Shown here in pieces: positions 1 through 10,420 of a DNA stretch of 64,000 nt; within the stretch, counting starts at the first letter, position 1, and each line of letters opens with the position of its first letter. This stretch comes from Mesorhizobium ciceri biovar biserrulae WSM1271 (lineage in GTDB: Bacteria > Pseudomonadota > Alphaproteobacteria > Rhizobiales > Rhizobiaceae). The notes under the pieces are model-generated. The model saw only the letters and a program-made list of their open reading frames with translations, made no database searches and had not been told where the DNA came from. The translations under genes were made by a program, and so were the position numbers. The stretch lies in the NCBI RefSeq assembly GCF_000185905.1, contig NC_014923.1, positions 4,239,501 through 4,303,500 of the forward strand. The letters run 5' to 3'.

Positions 1-269
1 TCGGCCCATTGCGCGCCCTTGAGATACTGGATCGAACGATCCGACGGCTTGATGACGATGTTCTGGCTGTCCAGCGCCTTGAGCGCCGACGGCTGCGCGA
101 TCAGGATCTGGCGGCGGCTGTGGCCATGCGCGTCGACCGACGGCGCCGACAGCTCGAACGTATCGAGCGGCGCGGGCTTGCCGCCCAACGCCGCACAGCC
201 GGCCAGCGTCAAGGCAAGCAGTGCCGCAGCCGATGTCAACCCGCCCGTTTTCACCCACACAGACTTCAC
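1..269 (-). CDS. ABC-type transport auxiliary lipoprotein (partial, 3' end outside window)
   Basis: This is the last gene of the MCE/Mla-type operon and runs off the left edge. Translation from a GTG at 269 gives a basic N-terminus, a hydrophobic Ala/Leu segment and a lipobox (LAGC, Cys about residue 25), so it should be an inner-leaflet-acylated or outer-membrane periplasmic lipoprotein. The following residues (PLDTFELSAPSV, then ILIAQPSALKALDSQNI) resemble the ABC_trans_aux family, which accompanies MlaE/F/D proteins in alphaproteobacteria. It follows mlaD by about 80 nt. There is no ATG in a suitable place; the GTG is inferred from the position of the signal peptide. The C-terminal half cannot be judged. 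Confidence 0.8.
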   Translation of the reverse strand, partial: MKSVWVKTGGLTSAAALLALTLAGCAALGGKPAPLDTFELSAPSVDAHGHSRRQILIAQPSALKALDSQNIVIKPSDRSIQYLKGAQWA

Positions 270-348
270 GCGCGATCCCCGTTGTCCCCGGATCGTAAGA
301 TCGACCCGCTTTCGCGGCTCATGTTTCTGGGGCGCGCCGACGCCGAAG

Positions 349-1722
349 TCAACGCCGCGCCCTGCCATCGAATTGCCGAACCTCGCCGTCGCCACCCGAC
401 AGGATGCGCTGCGGATTGCGGCTGAGATCGGTTACCGCCTCCTCGATGCGGCTGATCGAACGGCGGCTGTCCTGCACCAGCGCTTCGACGTTCGAAAGCC
501 CCTGGCCCGAGAATCGCGCCAGATTGTCGGTGATGACGCCAAGGCGGGCATTCAGCGTGTCGGCAACCTGCTTGAACGACTTCAGCGTCGCCCTCGCATC
601 CGCCATCACGCCGTCGGCCTGCCCCGACCCGAGCAAGGTATCGACCTTGGCAAGAATGCCATCGACCCGCACCGAGGCATCGTTGAGCCGTTGCGCGAGC
701 TGCTTTGCGTCCTTGATCGTCTGGTCGATGTCGTCGGCCCGGTTGGCGAACTTGTGGGTCACCTCCGCGATGTCGGCGGCGGCCTTGTCGGCGCTCTCGC
801 TGGCCTTTTGGATGTTGGCGAGCGCCGAGCGCACTTGTGCGGGATCGATACCGTCGAGCACGTTGTCGACTTTGGCCAGCGTGCCTTGCGTCCGTTTGGC
901 GAAGTCGTTGACCGACCCCACGGCTGTATCGACGTTCTTGATCACGCCGTCGAGCTGCTTCGACGTCTCCTTGAGGTTACCGGTTACTGCGTCGACATTG
1001 GCGACGATGCTCTTGATCTTGTCCTTGTCGACCGCGTTGAGAAGGCCTTCGGCCGCCTTCAGCGTGCCGTCGAGTTTGCCGGAAACGCCTTTCAGCTCAT
1101 CGGCCAGCGTGCTGGCCGCGGACAGGAACTTGTCGATGCCGTCCGAATTCTTGGCCAGCGCATCGGAGAAGGTCTGGACGTTCTGGACGGTCTGCGTCAG
1201 CGGCCCGCGAACGTCCTTGGTGAAGCCTTCGAGCTCGGTCAGCACCTTGTCGGCGCGGGTAAAAATATTCTGCGCCGTCTGCAAGAGGTTGGTCACCGCC
1301 GACGGGTTGGCGACGATCTCGGCGACCTTGCCTTCCTTTTCCGCTTGGTCGAGGAGCTTTACCTCCTTGGGATCGGCGCCCTTGAGCTCGATGTTGGCCT
1401 GCCCGGTCAGGCCGGCAAGCCCGATATCGGCTTGCGTCGATTTGGTGATCGGCGTCATGCGGTCGATCTCGGTATCGGCGATGGCAACCGTCGGATTGTC
1501 GACATCGATATAGACGCGCTTGACGTCGCCGACCTTGACGCCGTTGAACAGCACGAAACTTCCGCGGCCGAGCCCGGAGGCCGAGCCCGGAATACGCACG
1601 CGCAGCAACGTCGTCTCGCCCTTGTCGCCGATCGCCGCCGTCCAGTAGACGAAGGCAAACGCCGCCAGGATCGCGGCCAGCGTGAAGATGCCGACAATGA
1701 CGTAGTTGGCTCTGGTTTCCAT
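349..1722 (-). CDS. mlaD: MlaD/MCE family periplasmic lipid-binding protein
   Basis: Protein of 457 residues with one N-terminal membrane anchor (about residues 8-28) followed by an MCE domain (about 38-115, with the motif GLGRGSFVLFNGVKVGDV). A very long helical region (about 150-430) then repeats Asp/Lys/Ala-rich segments, as expected for a periplasmic tube or needle rather than the short E. coli MlaD (about 183 residues). It is the substrate-binding partner of the MlaE permease and MlaF ATPase in phospholipid traffic across the periplasm. It starts 14 nt after mlaF and is followed by the auxiliary lipoprotein. The family call is firm. The transported lipid, and the import or export direction, cannot be told from sequence. 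Confidence 0.92.
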   Translation of the reverse strand: METRANYVIVGIFTLAAILAAFAFVYWTAAIGDKGETTLLRVRIPGSASGLGRGSFVLFNGVKVGDVKRVYIDVDNPTVAIADTEIDRMTPITKSTQADIGLAGLTGQANIELKGADPKEVKLLDQAEKEGKVAEIVANPSAVTNLLQTAQNIFTRADKVLTELEGFTKDVRGPLTQTVQNVQTFSDALAKNSDGIDKFLSAASTLADELKGVSGKLDGTLKAAEGLLNAVDKDKIKSIVANVDAVTGNLKETSKQLDGVIKNVDTAVGSVNDFAKRTQGTLAKVDNVLDGIDPAQVRSALANIQKASESADKAAADIAEVTHKFANRADDIDQTIKDAKQLAQRLNDASVRVDGILAKVDTLLGSGQADGVMADARATLKSFKQVADTLNARLGVITDNLARFSGQGLSNVEALVQDSRRSISRIEEAVTDLSRNPQRILSGGDGEVRQFDGRARR

Positions 1723-1736
1723 TGTCCCACTTATGG

Positions 1737-2558
1737 CTATGCGCGCGCCGCAAGATCAAGTTGCCGGGCGCGTTTTCCGCGGAAATAGGACTTTACCCAC
1801 GGTTCCTCGCTCTTCAGCATGTCGTCGATGGTGCCTTCGACCAGCACTTTCTTCTTGCCGAGCACGGCCACCCGGTCGCAAGCGGTGAACAGCGTGTCGA
1901 GGTCATGCGTCACCATGTAGACGGTCAGATCCATCGTATCGCGCAGCTTGACCACCAGCTCGTCGAACTCCGCCGCGCTGATCGGATCGAGACCCGATGT
2001 CGGCTCGTCGAGGAAGACGATGTCGGGATCGAGCGCCAGCGCCCGCGCCAGTGCGGCGCGCTTGATCATGCCGCCGGACAGTTCGGATGGGAATTTTTGC
2101 GCCGCGTCGGGCGGCAGCCCGACCAGCTCGATCTTGAGCATCGCCAGTTCGTCCATCAGCTTTCGCGGCAGGTCGAGATATTCGCGCATCGGCACCTGGA
2201 CGTTTTCCAGCACCGTCAGCGCCGAGAACAGGGCGCCGTGCTGGAACAGCACGCCAAGCCGCATGTCGATGCGCAGACGCTCGGCATCATCAGCCTTCTC
2301 GATATCGACGCCGAACAGCTTGATGGTGCCCGACTGCTTGCGCGTCAGGCCGAGAATGGTGCGCAGTAGAACGGATTTGCCAGCGCCCGAGGCGCCGACA
2401 AATCCAAGGATTTCGCCGCGCCTTATGTCGAGCGACAGTCTGTCGAGGATAAGCTTGTCGGCAAAGGAAACGCTGATGTCGTGCGCGGAAAGCACGATAT
2501 CGCCCTCGCCCGCGTCATCCGCCAATGCACCCGCCCTTTTCCTGTTTCGCAGCTTCAT
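1737..2558 (-). CDS. mlaF: MlaF-like ABC transporter ATP-binding protein
   Basis: Cytoplasmic ATPase of the MCE lipid transporter, 273 residues. Walker A (GASGAGKS), signature (LSGGM), Walker B (DIVFLDEPTSGLDPI) and the H-loop (VTHDLDTL) are all present, so it should be active. The ATG at 2558 is preferred over an upstream in-frame ATG because it lies one base after the mlaE stop, giving a tightly coupled TGA-G-ATG junction. The N-terminal 20 residues are basic and variable. The downstream mlaD begins 14 nt later. The LSGGM form of the signature and the ATPase length match MlaF rather than sugar or amino-acid importers. Confidence 0.93.
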   Translation of the reverse strand: MKLRNRKRAGALADDAGEGDIVLSAHDISVSFADKLILDRLSLDIRRGEILGFVGASGAGKSVLLRTILGLTRKQSGTIKLFGVDIEKADDAERLRIDMRLGVLFQHGALFSALTVLENVQVPMREYLDLPRKLMDELAMLKIELVGLPPDAAQKFPSELSGGMIKRAALARALALDPDIVFLDEPTSGLDPISAAEFDELVVKLRDTMDLTVYMVTHDLDTLFTACDRVAVLGKKKVLVEGTIDDMLKSEEPWVKSYFRGKRARQLDLAARA

Positions 2559-2559
2559 C

Positions 2560-3747
2560 TCAGAACTCGATCGCTGCGTAGAACATGGCAAAAAGCCCGT
2601 CGAGGATGATGACGACGAAGATCGACTTCACCACAGAGGCGGTGACGTGCTGGCCGAGCGATTCGGCGCTGCCGCCGACCTTCATGCCTTCGACCGAGGC
2701 AATCGTGCCGATGATCATGGCCATGAACGGCGCCTTGATCAGGCCCGCAAAGATGGTGCTGAGATCGATGGCGACACGCAGCCGGTCGATGAAGGCGGCG
2801 GGTGGAATGTCGGAATAGAGCCAGGCAGCCAGGATGCCGCCGCCGAGTGCGGCGAAATTGGCGATGATGGTCAGGCACGGCAAGGCGATGACCAGCGCCA
2901 CAAGGCGCGGAAAGACCAGGACGCCGATCGGGTTAAGTCCGATGACCTTCAGCGCGTCGACCTCCTCGCGCATCTTCATCGAGCCGATCTCGGCGGTGAT
3001 CGCGCTGCCGGAGCGGCCGGCGATCATGATCGCCGTCATCAGCACGCCGAGTTCGCGCAGGATCAGCACGCCGACGAGGTCGACGACGAAGATATCGGCG
3101 CCGAAATAGCTGAGCTGATAGGCGCCCTGCTGGGCGACGATGGCGCCGACGATCGCCGACATCAGCACCACCACCGGAATGGCGCCGACGCCCATACGGT
3201 CGATCTGGTTGAAAATCGCCGCCGGGTTGACCGCATGGCCACGGCCGAGCTTCATCTGCGCGCCACGGATGGTGGCGCCGAGGATGTTCATCGAGGCCAG
3301 AAAATCGTCGCGCATCTCGTAGACCCGGCGGCCAACCGCCTCCAGCGCGCGAATGACGATGTTGGGCGGTCGCACCGGGCCGGATTCGGGTTCGCGCCGC
3401 ACGGCCTCGCCGACAGCTTCGAGCAGGATCGAAGCGATCTCGCTCTGGCCTTGCATCTGGATCTCGACGCCCTTCTTCTCGAAGGCGCTGACCAACCGGT
3501 CGATCAGCCAGGCGCCGGCAGTGTCCATCTTCTCGATCTTGGAAACATCGAGCGCCAAGGTTTTGAAGCCGCTTCGCTTTTCGATCTTGCGCATGTCGGC
3601 GTCGACGAGTGCAACGGTCCGTGTCGTCCAGATTCCGGAGAAAGCGCAGCCAAGAACGCCGTCCTCCTCGCCGATCGCCACGCGCGGTTCGTGGTCAGCC
3701 TCCCCTGCGGTCGTGCCGCTTGCGTCGCGCTTGCCGATGGTCAACAT
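2560..3747 (-). CDS. mlaE: MlaE family ABC permease with N-terminal STAS domain
   Basis: Inner-membrane permease of the MCE lipid transporter, 395 residues from the ATG at 3747. An earlier in-frame ATG at 3924 would run into the divergent gene and is rejected. Residues about 25-110 form a STAS-like domain (LDVSKIEKMDTAGAWLID). About 150-395 is the MlaE domain with five to six hydrophobic segments and the hallmark stretch EIGSMKMREEVDALKVIG. In Enterobacteria the STAS protein MlaB is separate; here it is fused, which is the common alphaproteobacterial arrangement. First gene of the operon mlaE-mlaF-mlaD-lipoprotein, divergent from the epimerase gene with a 76-nt shared upstream region. Confidence 0.92.
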   Translation of the reverse strand: MLTIGKRDASGTTAGEADHEPRVAIGEEDGVLGCAFSGIWTTRTVALVDADMRKIEKRSGFKTLALDVSKIEKMDTAGAWLIDRLVSAFEKKGVEIQMQGQSEIASILLEAVGEAVRREPESGPVRPPNIVIRALEAVGRRVYEMRDDFLASMNILGATIRGAQMKLGRGHAVNPAAIFNQIDRMGVGAIPVVVLMSAIVGAIVAQQGAYQLSYFGADIFVVDLVGVLILRELGVLMTAIMIAGRSGSAITAEIGSMKMREEVDALKVIGLNPIGVLVFPRLVALVIALPCLTIIANFAALGGGILAAWLYSDIPPAAFIDRLRVAIDLSTIFAGLIKAPFMAMIIGTIASVEGMKVGGSAESLGQHVTASVVKSIFVVIILDGLFAMFYAAIEF

Positions 3748-3823
3748 GGCGTCCTGTTTAGCCTGACGGGTCTGACCTGTCGATTTGCCGACAACGCTTG
3801 TCGCACAGCAGGAGCAGAAAAAT

Positions 3824-4807
3824 ATGGCGCGTGTCATTTCGGTCGAGGCCGAGCGTTTTCCCATCGCCGGAACCTTCACCATTTCGCGCGGTTCCAAGAC
3901 CGAAGCCGAAGTGATCTCCTGCACGATCAGCGACGGCGGCCATTTCGGCCGCGGCGAATGCGTCCCCTACAAGCGCTATGGGGAGACGATTGAGGGCGTG
4001 CGCGAGGCGATCGACGCCATGCGCGGCCGGATCGCCGAGGGCATCAGCCGCAGCGCCTTGCTCGATGCCATGCCGGCCGGAGCCGCCCGCAACGCCATAG
4101 ACTGCGCCCTATGGGATCTGGAGGCGAAGCTCAGCGGAACATCGGTGGCGGTTGCGATAGGCGCTGTTCCCTTGCAGGCGCTCGAAACCGCCTACACGCT
4201 GTCGCTGGGCGAGCCGGAGGCGATGGCGGCGCAGGCCCGCGTCAATGCCGCGAGGCCGCTGCTCAAGGTCAAGATCGGCGGCGACAACGACATTGCCCGC
4301 ATCCGGGCGGTCAGGCAGGCAGCGCCAGACAGCCGCATCATCCTCGACGCCAATGAGGGCTGGAGCGACGACAACATCGTTGCGAACCTCGCCTTTGCCG
4401 CCGAACAAAGCATCGCGCTGATCGAACAGCCGCTGCCGGCCGGTCATGACGAGATCCTGCGCCATATCGCCCATCCGGTGCCGATCTGCGCCGATGAAAG
4501 CGTGCACGAGGCTAAGAATCTCGAAGCGCTTGTCGGTCTTTACGATGCCGTCAACATCAAGCTCGACAAGTCGGGGGGCCTGACTGCGGCACTGGTGCTG
4601 CGCGATCGCGCCCGCGAACTCGGTTTCGGCGTGATGGTCGGCTGCATGGTCGGCACCTCATTGGCGATGGCGCCAGCGGTGCTGCTTGCCCAGCATGCCG
4701 ATTTCGTCGACCTCGACGGTCCGCTGCTGCTTGCCCGCGACCGGGTACCGGGCCTTGTCTACCAGGGATCGCTGGTGTCACCGCCCGATACGGCGCTCTG
4801 GGGCTGA
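3824..4807 (+). CDS. Dipeptide epimerase (L-Ala-D/L-Glu epimerase family, enolase superfamily)
   Basis: 327-residue cytoplasmic enzyme of the muconate-lactonizing branch of the enolase superfamily. The KxK general-base motif (LLKVKIGG), three metal ligands (ILDANEGW, LIEQPLP, CADESVH) and the second catalytic Lys (NIKLDKSGG) can be read in order. Proteins of this type epimerise L-Ala-D-Glu from peptidoglycan recycling; relatives in Rhizobiales are also named DgcA (N-acetyl-D-Glu racemase), but no dgcN partner is visible here. The ATG at 3824 follows a good AGGAGC ribosome site; the longer in-frame start at 3785 lacks one. Its last 30 bases overlap the convergent MFS gene. Confidence 0.85.
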   Translation: MARVISVEAERFPIAGTFTISRGSKTEAEVISCTISDGGHFGRGECVPYKRYGETIEGVREAIDAMRGRIAEGISRSALLDAMPAGAARNAIDCALWDLEAKLSGTSVAVAIGAVPLQALETAYTLSLGEPEAMAAQARVNAARPLLKVKIGGDNDIARIRAVRQAAPDSRIILDANEGWSDDNIVANLAFAAEQSIALIEQPLPAGHDEILRHIAHPVPICADESVHEAKNLEALVGLYDAVNIKLDKSGGLTAALVLRDRARELGFGVMVGCMVGTSLAMAPAVLLAQHADFVDLDGPLLLARDRVPGLVYQGSLVSPPDTALWG

Positions 4808-5992
4808 GCGCGCAGCAAGGCCGATCAGCGCCAGTCCGATCAACGCAATCGGGATCATGGCAAAGAAGCCGTCGACACCGAGACGGTCGTAGAGCGGGCC
4901 GGACGCTAGCGTCACCACCGCCATGAAGAAGCCGTTGGAGAAATAGGCGATGCCTTGCGCGGCACCTGTCCGCTCCTCGGAGATCGTTTCGCCGATCATC
5001 TTCTGCAGCCCGATCAGCCCCAGCGCCACCGAGACCGAGTGCAGCGACTGGACAGCGAAGAAGCCGGGAATGCCGAGGCCGCGCGGCCAGACCAGCGGAA
5101 AGGCGATCCAGCGCACGATGGAGCCGATTCCGGCCATCACCATGACCGACACGACGGAGAACCGGTCGAAAAAGCGGGTGAACATCATGAACATGCAGAC
5201 TTCCGACACCACGCCCCAAGCCCATAAGAGACCGACTACCGAATCGCCGAGGCCGATCGACTTCCAGTAGATGGAGACGAAACCGTAGAGGAATGCGTGG
5301 CTGGCGGTGATGACGCCGACGCCCGTGGAAAAATACAGGAAATACGGGTTGAGAAGCTTCGGCGCTGAATGCTGGATGTCGGTGGCCGACAGCGGCGAGG
5401 CGCGCCGCGGACGGCCAAGGCGCGGCGCCAGCAGGCCGGCGGCAAGGGCGGCGGCAAACGCCACCAGAATGATAACCGGAACGGCTTGTGAACCGGTTAC
5501 CGACAGAATGAAGCCGCCGGCGATATTGGCGAACAAATAGGAGATCGAGCCCCATTTGCGCATGCTTGTGTAGTTCGAACCGAAGCGGCGGACACCCGAA
5601 AGAGCCAGCGAATCGGCGATCGGCGAATGCGGCGTCCAGACGATGGTCAGCGCCAGCGAGACCGCCAGCACCATCGCATAGGTGGGTGTCAGGAAATAAC
5701 CTGCCGACAAAAGCAGCGACGCAGCCATCAGCGCGACATAGACGTCGGCGCGGTCCCTGGCACGGTCGGCCAGCGCGGTCAGCAGCGGCGTCGTCACCAC
5801 GCGCAGGAACATCGGCGCCGCCAGAATGATCGCGATCTGCTCGGCATGAAAACCCTTGGCCTGCAACCACAGCGGAAAATACGGCAAGTGCGTTCCGAGC
5901 GGCACGAAAAGCGTCGCGAAGATCAGGCTCATGCGCAGTTCGAAATGGCGCGGCTTGACGAGTTGTTCGGGCGAGAGCTGCGGCAGGGACAT
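4778..5992 (-). CDS. MFS transporter, phenylpropionate-permease-like (HcaT/MFS_1_like group)
   Basis: 404 residues with about twelve hydrophobic segments, an inner-membrane secondary transporter. The N-half motif FGSNYTSMRKWGSISYLFA and the loop after helix 2 (TPLLTALADRARDR) match the group that contains HcaT and nucleoside-symporter-like MFS proteins. The substrate is not predictable. The C-terminus (ARSAPERRIGR) overlaps the epimerase stop convergently by 30 bp. That could indicate a paired peptide or organic-acid catabolic function, but the opposite strands make co-transcription impossible. ATG 5992 (MSLPQLSPEQ) is chosen over 6004; both are possible. Confidence 0.82.
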   Translation of the reverse strand: MSLPQLSPEQLVKPRHFELRMSLIFATLFVPLGTHLPYFPLWLQAKGFHAEQIAIILAAPMFLRVVTTPLLTALADRARDRADVYVALMAASLLLSAGYFLTPTYAMVLAVSLALTIVWTPHSPIADSLALSGVRRFGSNYTSMRKWGSISYLFANIAGGFILSVTGSQAVPVIILVAFAAALAAGLLAPRLGRPRRASPLSATDIQHSAPKLLNPYFLYFSTGVGVITASHAFLYGFVSIYWKSIGLGDSVVGLLWAWGVVSEVCMFMMFTRFFDRFSVVSVMVMAGIGSIVRWIAFPLVWPRGLGIPGFFAVQSLHSVSVALGLIGLQKMIGETISEERTGAAQGIAYFSNGFFMAVVTLASGPLYDRLGVDGFFAMIPIALIGLALIGLAARSAPERRIGR

Positions 5993-6092
5993 GAATCGAT
6001 CCAATCGCGCTGTATTCGACCGGAGGGCAACGCGTATCGATCCCTTAACATGGACGAAAACCGGACGAAACCGGTTGGACTAATTGATTGAT

Positions 6093-6115
6093 TCCGAAGC
6101 CGAAAAGACTTCGGA
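6093..6115 (-). terminator. Hairpin after the LpxH-like gene
   Basis: TCCGAAG at 6093-6099 pairs with CTTCGGA at 6109-6115 across a 9-nt loop, directly after the stop of the minus-strand phosphoesterase. The downstream side on that strand is A/T-rich but has no proper U-run, so this is a probable weak terminator or mRNA 3' end. Confidence 0.45.
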
Positions 6116-6931
6116 CTAGGCCGCCTGCCCTACCCGGTCCTCGATGAGCAGCGGGATAAAGGGCTCGTCCGGCGCCTCGGGCAGCACCTGCGCCCAGGTC
6201 AGGATTTCCATGCGGCCGTCAAAATGCTCGACCACAGCCGTACAACTTTCCACCCAGTCGCCGGTGTTGATGTACTGGACATCGCCAAAATTTTCGATGA
6301 CGGCATGATGGATGTGGCCACAGATGACGCCATCGACATGCGAACGGCGCGCCTCGTCGGCAAGCATGGTCTGGAACGAGCCGATGAAGTTCACCGCCTT
6401 CTTGACGTTGTGCTTGGCCCAGGACGAAAACGACCAATAAGGCAGGCCGAGCAGTTGGCGCAGCCGCGTCACCACGCGGTTGACCAGCATGGCCGCGTCA
6501 TAGGCGTGGTCACCGAGATAGGCGAGCCAGCGCGCATTGTGGACCACGGTGTCGAACTGGTCGCCATGGATGACGAGCAGCCGCTTGCCGTCGGCGGTCT
6601 CGTGGATGGCGCGATCGGCAACGACGATGCCACCGAAATGCACGCCCTGGAACTGGCGGGCGAACTCGTCATGGTTGCCGGCGATGTAGGTGATGTTGGC
6701 GCCCTTGCGCGCCTTGCGCAGCAGTTTCTGCACGACGTCGTTGTGGCTTTGCGGCCAATGCCAGCTCCGCCGCAGCCGCCAGCCATCAACGATGTCACCC
6801 ACCAGATAGATGATATCGGCATCGTGATATCGAAGGAAATCGATCAGGAACTCGGCCTTGGCCGCCTTCGAGCCCAGATGGACGTCGGAAATGAACATGC
6901 TGCGGAACGTGCGGGGCTCTTGGCCGGACAT
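6116..6931 (-). CDS. Metallophosphoesterase, UDP-2,3-diacylglucosamine diphosphatase-like
   Basis: 271-residue calcineurin-like phosphoesterase. Metal-binding motifs are complete: ISDVHLGS (residues about 13-20), LVGDIVDGW, IAGNHDEF, VIHGDQFD and ICGHIHHA. The arrangement and the WHWPQSHND segment match the LpxH-like branch common in Rhizobiales and annotated as UDP-2,3-diacylglucosamine hydrolase, which would place it in lipid A synthesis at the inner face of the membrane. However, alphaproteobacteria generally carry LpxI for that step, so the lipid A role is uncertain. It is followed by a small hairpin and is divergent from the SDR gene across 118 nt. Confidence 0.85.
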   Translation of the reverse strand: MSGQEPRTFRSMFISDVHLGSKAAKAEFLIDFLRYHDADIIYLVGDIVDGWRLRRSWHWPQSHNDVVQKLLRKARKGANITYIAGNHDEFARQFQGVHFGGIVVADRAIHETADGKRLLVIHGDQFDTVVHNARWLAYLGDHAYDAAMLVNRVVTRLRQLLGLPYWSFSSWAKHNVKKAVNFIGSFQTMLADEARRSHVDGVICGHIHHAVIENFGDVQYINTGDWVESCTAVVEHFDGRMEILTWAQVLPEAPDEPFIPLLIEDRVGQAA

Positions 6932-7049
6932 CGCGATTTCACCGTTGCTTTCGCGAGCCTATGCCCCGATTCATGCAACAACCGTATGACGGTTGCGATT
7001 GGTCCAGCCGAAGGACTAGCTTGCCGGCCAAATCACAGGAGAAATCGTC

Positions 7050-7829
7050 ATGGATCTCGGTATCCGCGGAAAGAAGGCCATCGTCTGCGCTTCGAGCAAG
7101 GGACTTGGGCGCGGTTGCGCCATGGCGCTGGCGGAAGCCGGCTGCGACATCGTCGTCAACGGACGCAATGCGGAGTTGGTGGCGAAAACCGCCGCTGAGT
7201 TGCGCGAGCGCTATGGCGTCACGGTGACGGAAGTCGTCGGCGACGTCTCGAAGCCGGAGGTGCAGAAGGCGCTGCTCGTGGCTTGCCCCGAGCCGGATAT
7301 TCTCGTCAACAACAATGGCGGACCGCCGCTTCGCGACTTCCGCACGCTCGATCGCGAAAAGATCCTCGAAGGCGTTACCCAGAACATGGTGACGCCGATC
7401 GAGCTCGTGCAGGCCGTGCTGGACGGCATGGCGGCGCGCGGCTTCGGTCGCATCGTCAACATCACCTCGCTGTCGGTCTATGTGCCCATTCCCGGCCTCG
7501 ACCTGTCGTCCGGCGCGCGTGCCGGCCTGACCTCGTTCCTTGCCGGCGTGGCCAGAACGGTTGTCGACCGCAACGTTACCATCAACAGCCTTCTGCCGGG
7601 CAAGCTCGACACCGACCGGCTGCGCGCCCCGCATGAGGCCGGCACAGTCGAAAGCCCTGAGGCCGCAGCCGCGCGCAAGACCCGCATCAGCGCCGATGTT
7701 CCGGCCAAGCGGCTCGGCACGCCGGAGGAGTTCGGCCAGATCTGCGCCTTCCTGTGCTCGGTCCATGCCGGCTATCTGACCGGGCAGAACATACCGGTCG
7801 ATGGTGGTCTTTACGTCAGCGCCTTTTGA
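7050..7829 (+). CDS. Atypical SDR family oxidoreductase lacking the YxxxK dyad
   Basis: 259 residues with a Rossmann fold. The cofactor motif is CASSKGLGRG near residue 12, followed by an NNNGGPP motif in place of NNAG and the C-terminal NIPVDGGLYVSAF end usual for FabG-like proteins. The active-site Ser region is NITSLSVYVPIPGLDLSSGARAGL. The Tyr-x3-Lys that classical SDRs carry here is replaced by Leu/Ser and Ala/Arg. A known FabG-like subfamily has the same LSxxxRxG replacement, so this is probably a natural variant rather than a broken gene. An NAD(P)-binding role is secure; the substrate is unknown. ATG at 7050 follows AGGAGAAA. Confidence 0.85.
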   Translation: MDLGIRGKKAIVCASSKGLGRGCAMALAEAGCDIVVNGRNAELVAKTAAELRERYGVTVTEVVGDVSKPEVQKALLVACPEPDILVNNNGGPPLRDFRTLDREKILEGVTQNMVTPIELVQAVLDGMAARGFGRIVNITSLSVYVPIPGLDLSSGARAGLTSFLAGVARTVVDRNVTINSLLPGKLDTDRLRAPHEAGTVESPEAAAARKTRISADVPAKRLGTPEEFGQICAFLCSVHAGYLTGQNIPVDGGLYVSAF

Positions 7830-7864
7830 TCAACTTATCCGTGAAACGGTCGGAGTCGTCCGTC

Positions 7865-7933
7865 AGAAAACCATCATAAATATTTGATTATTCGAGGTTT
7901 TCTACGCGCCGCCGGGTATTGCCGCCGGCGCGT
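7865..7933. other. Two nested inverted repeats in the SDR-malic enzyme gap
   Basis: AGAAAACC (7865-7872) pairs with GGTTTTCT (7896-7903) around an AT-rich 23-nt centre. Immediately after, ACGCGCCG (7904-7911) pairs with CGGCGCGT (7926-7933). The first may serve as transcription stop for the SDR gene or as part of the malic enzyme promoter region; neither has a U-run. Confidence 0.4.
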
Positions 7934-8006
7934 CAATTAGCGTCGCGAAAAGCCACGGGTGCATGCTAAAAGGGAATCTCCAGCCAGATTTCGAGGGAGC
8001 GGCCGC

Positions 8007-10331
<2,325 letters not shown>

Positions 10332-10339
10332 ACACGGAT

Positions 10340-10367
10340 TTCGCGGTAAACTGCAGTTAACCGCGAA
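10340..10367. other. 28-bp near-perfect palindrome after malic enzyme
   Basis: TTCGCGGT (10340-10347) pairs with ACCGCGAA (10360-10367), and the centre AACTGCAGTT is itself self-complementary, so only one A/A mismatch interrupts a 14-bp arm. The heptamer AACACGG occurs on both sides. It lies 8 nt after the malic enzyme stop. No U-run follows, so it may be a protein-binding site or an mRNA 3' hairpin. Confidence 0.5.
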
Positions 10368-10420
10368 CACGGTAGCCTTGCGGGGCTAACAGTCGGATTT
10401 GGAAGGCGGAGTTTGGGCGG

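Noticed and set aside
19..1788. 589-codon plus-strand frame opposite mlaD
   Set aside because: Shadow of mlaD; no recognisable domain.
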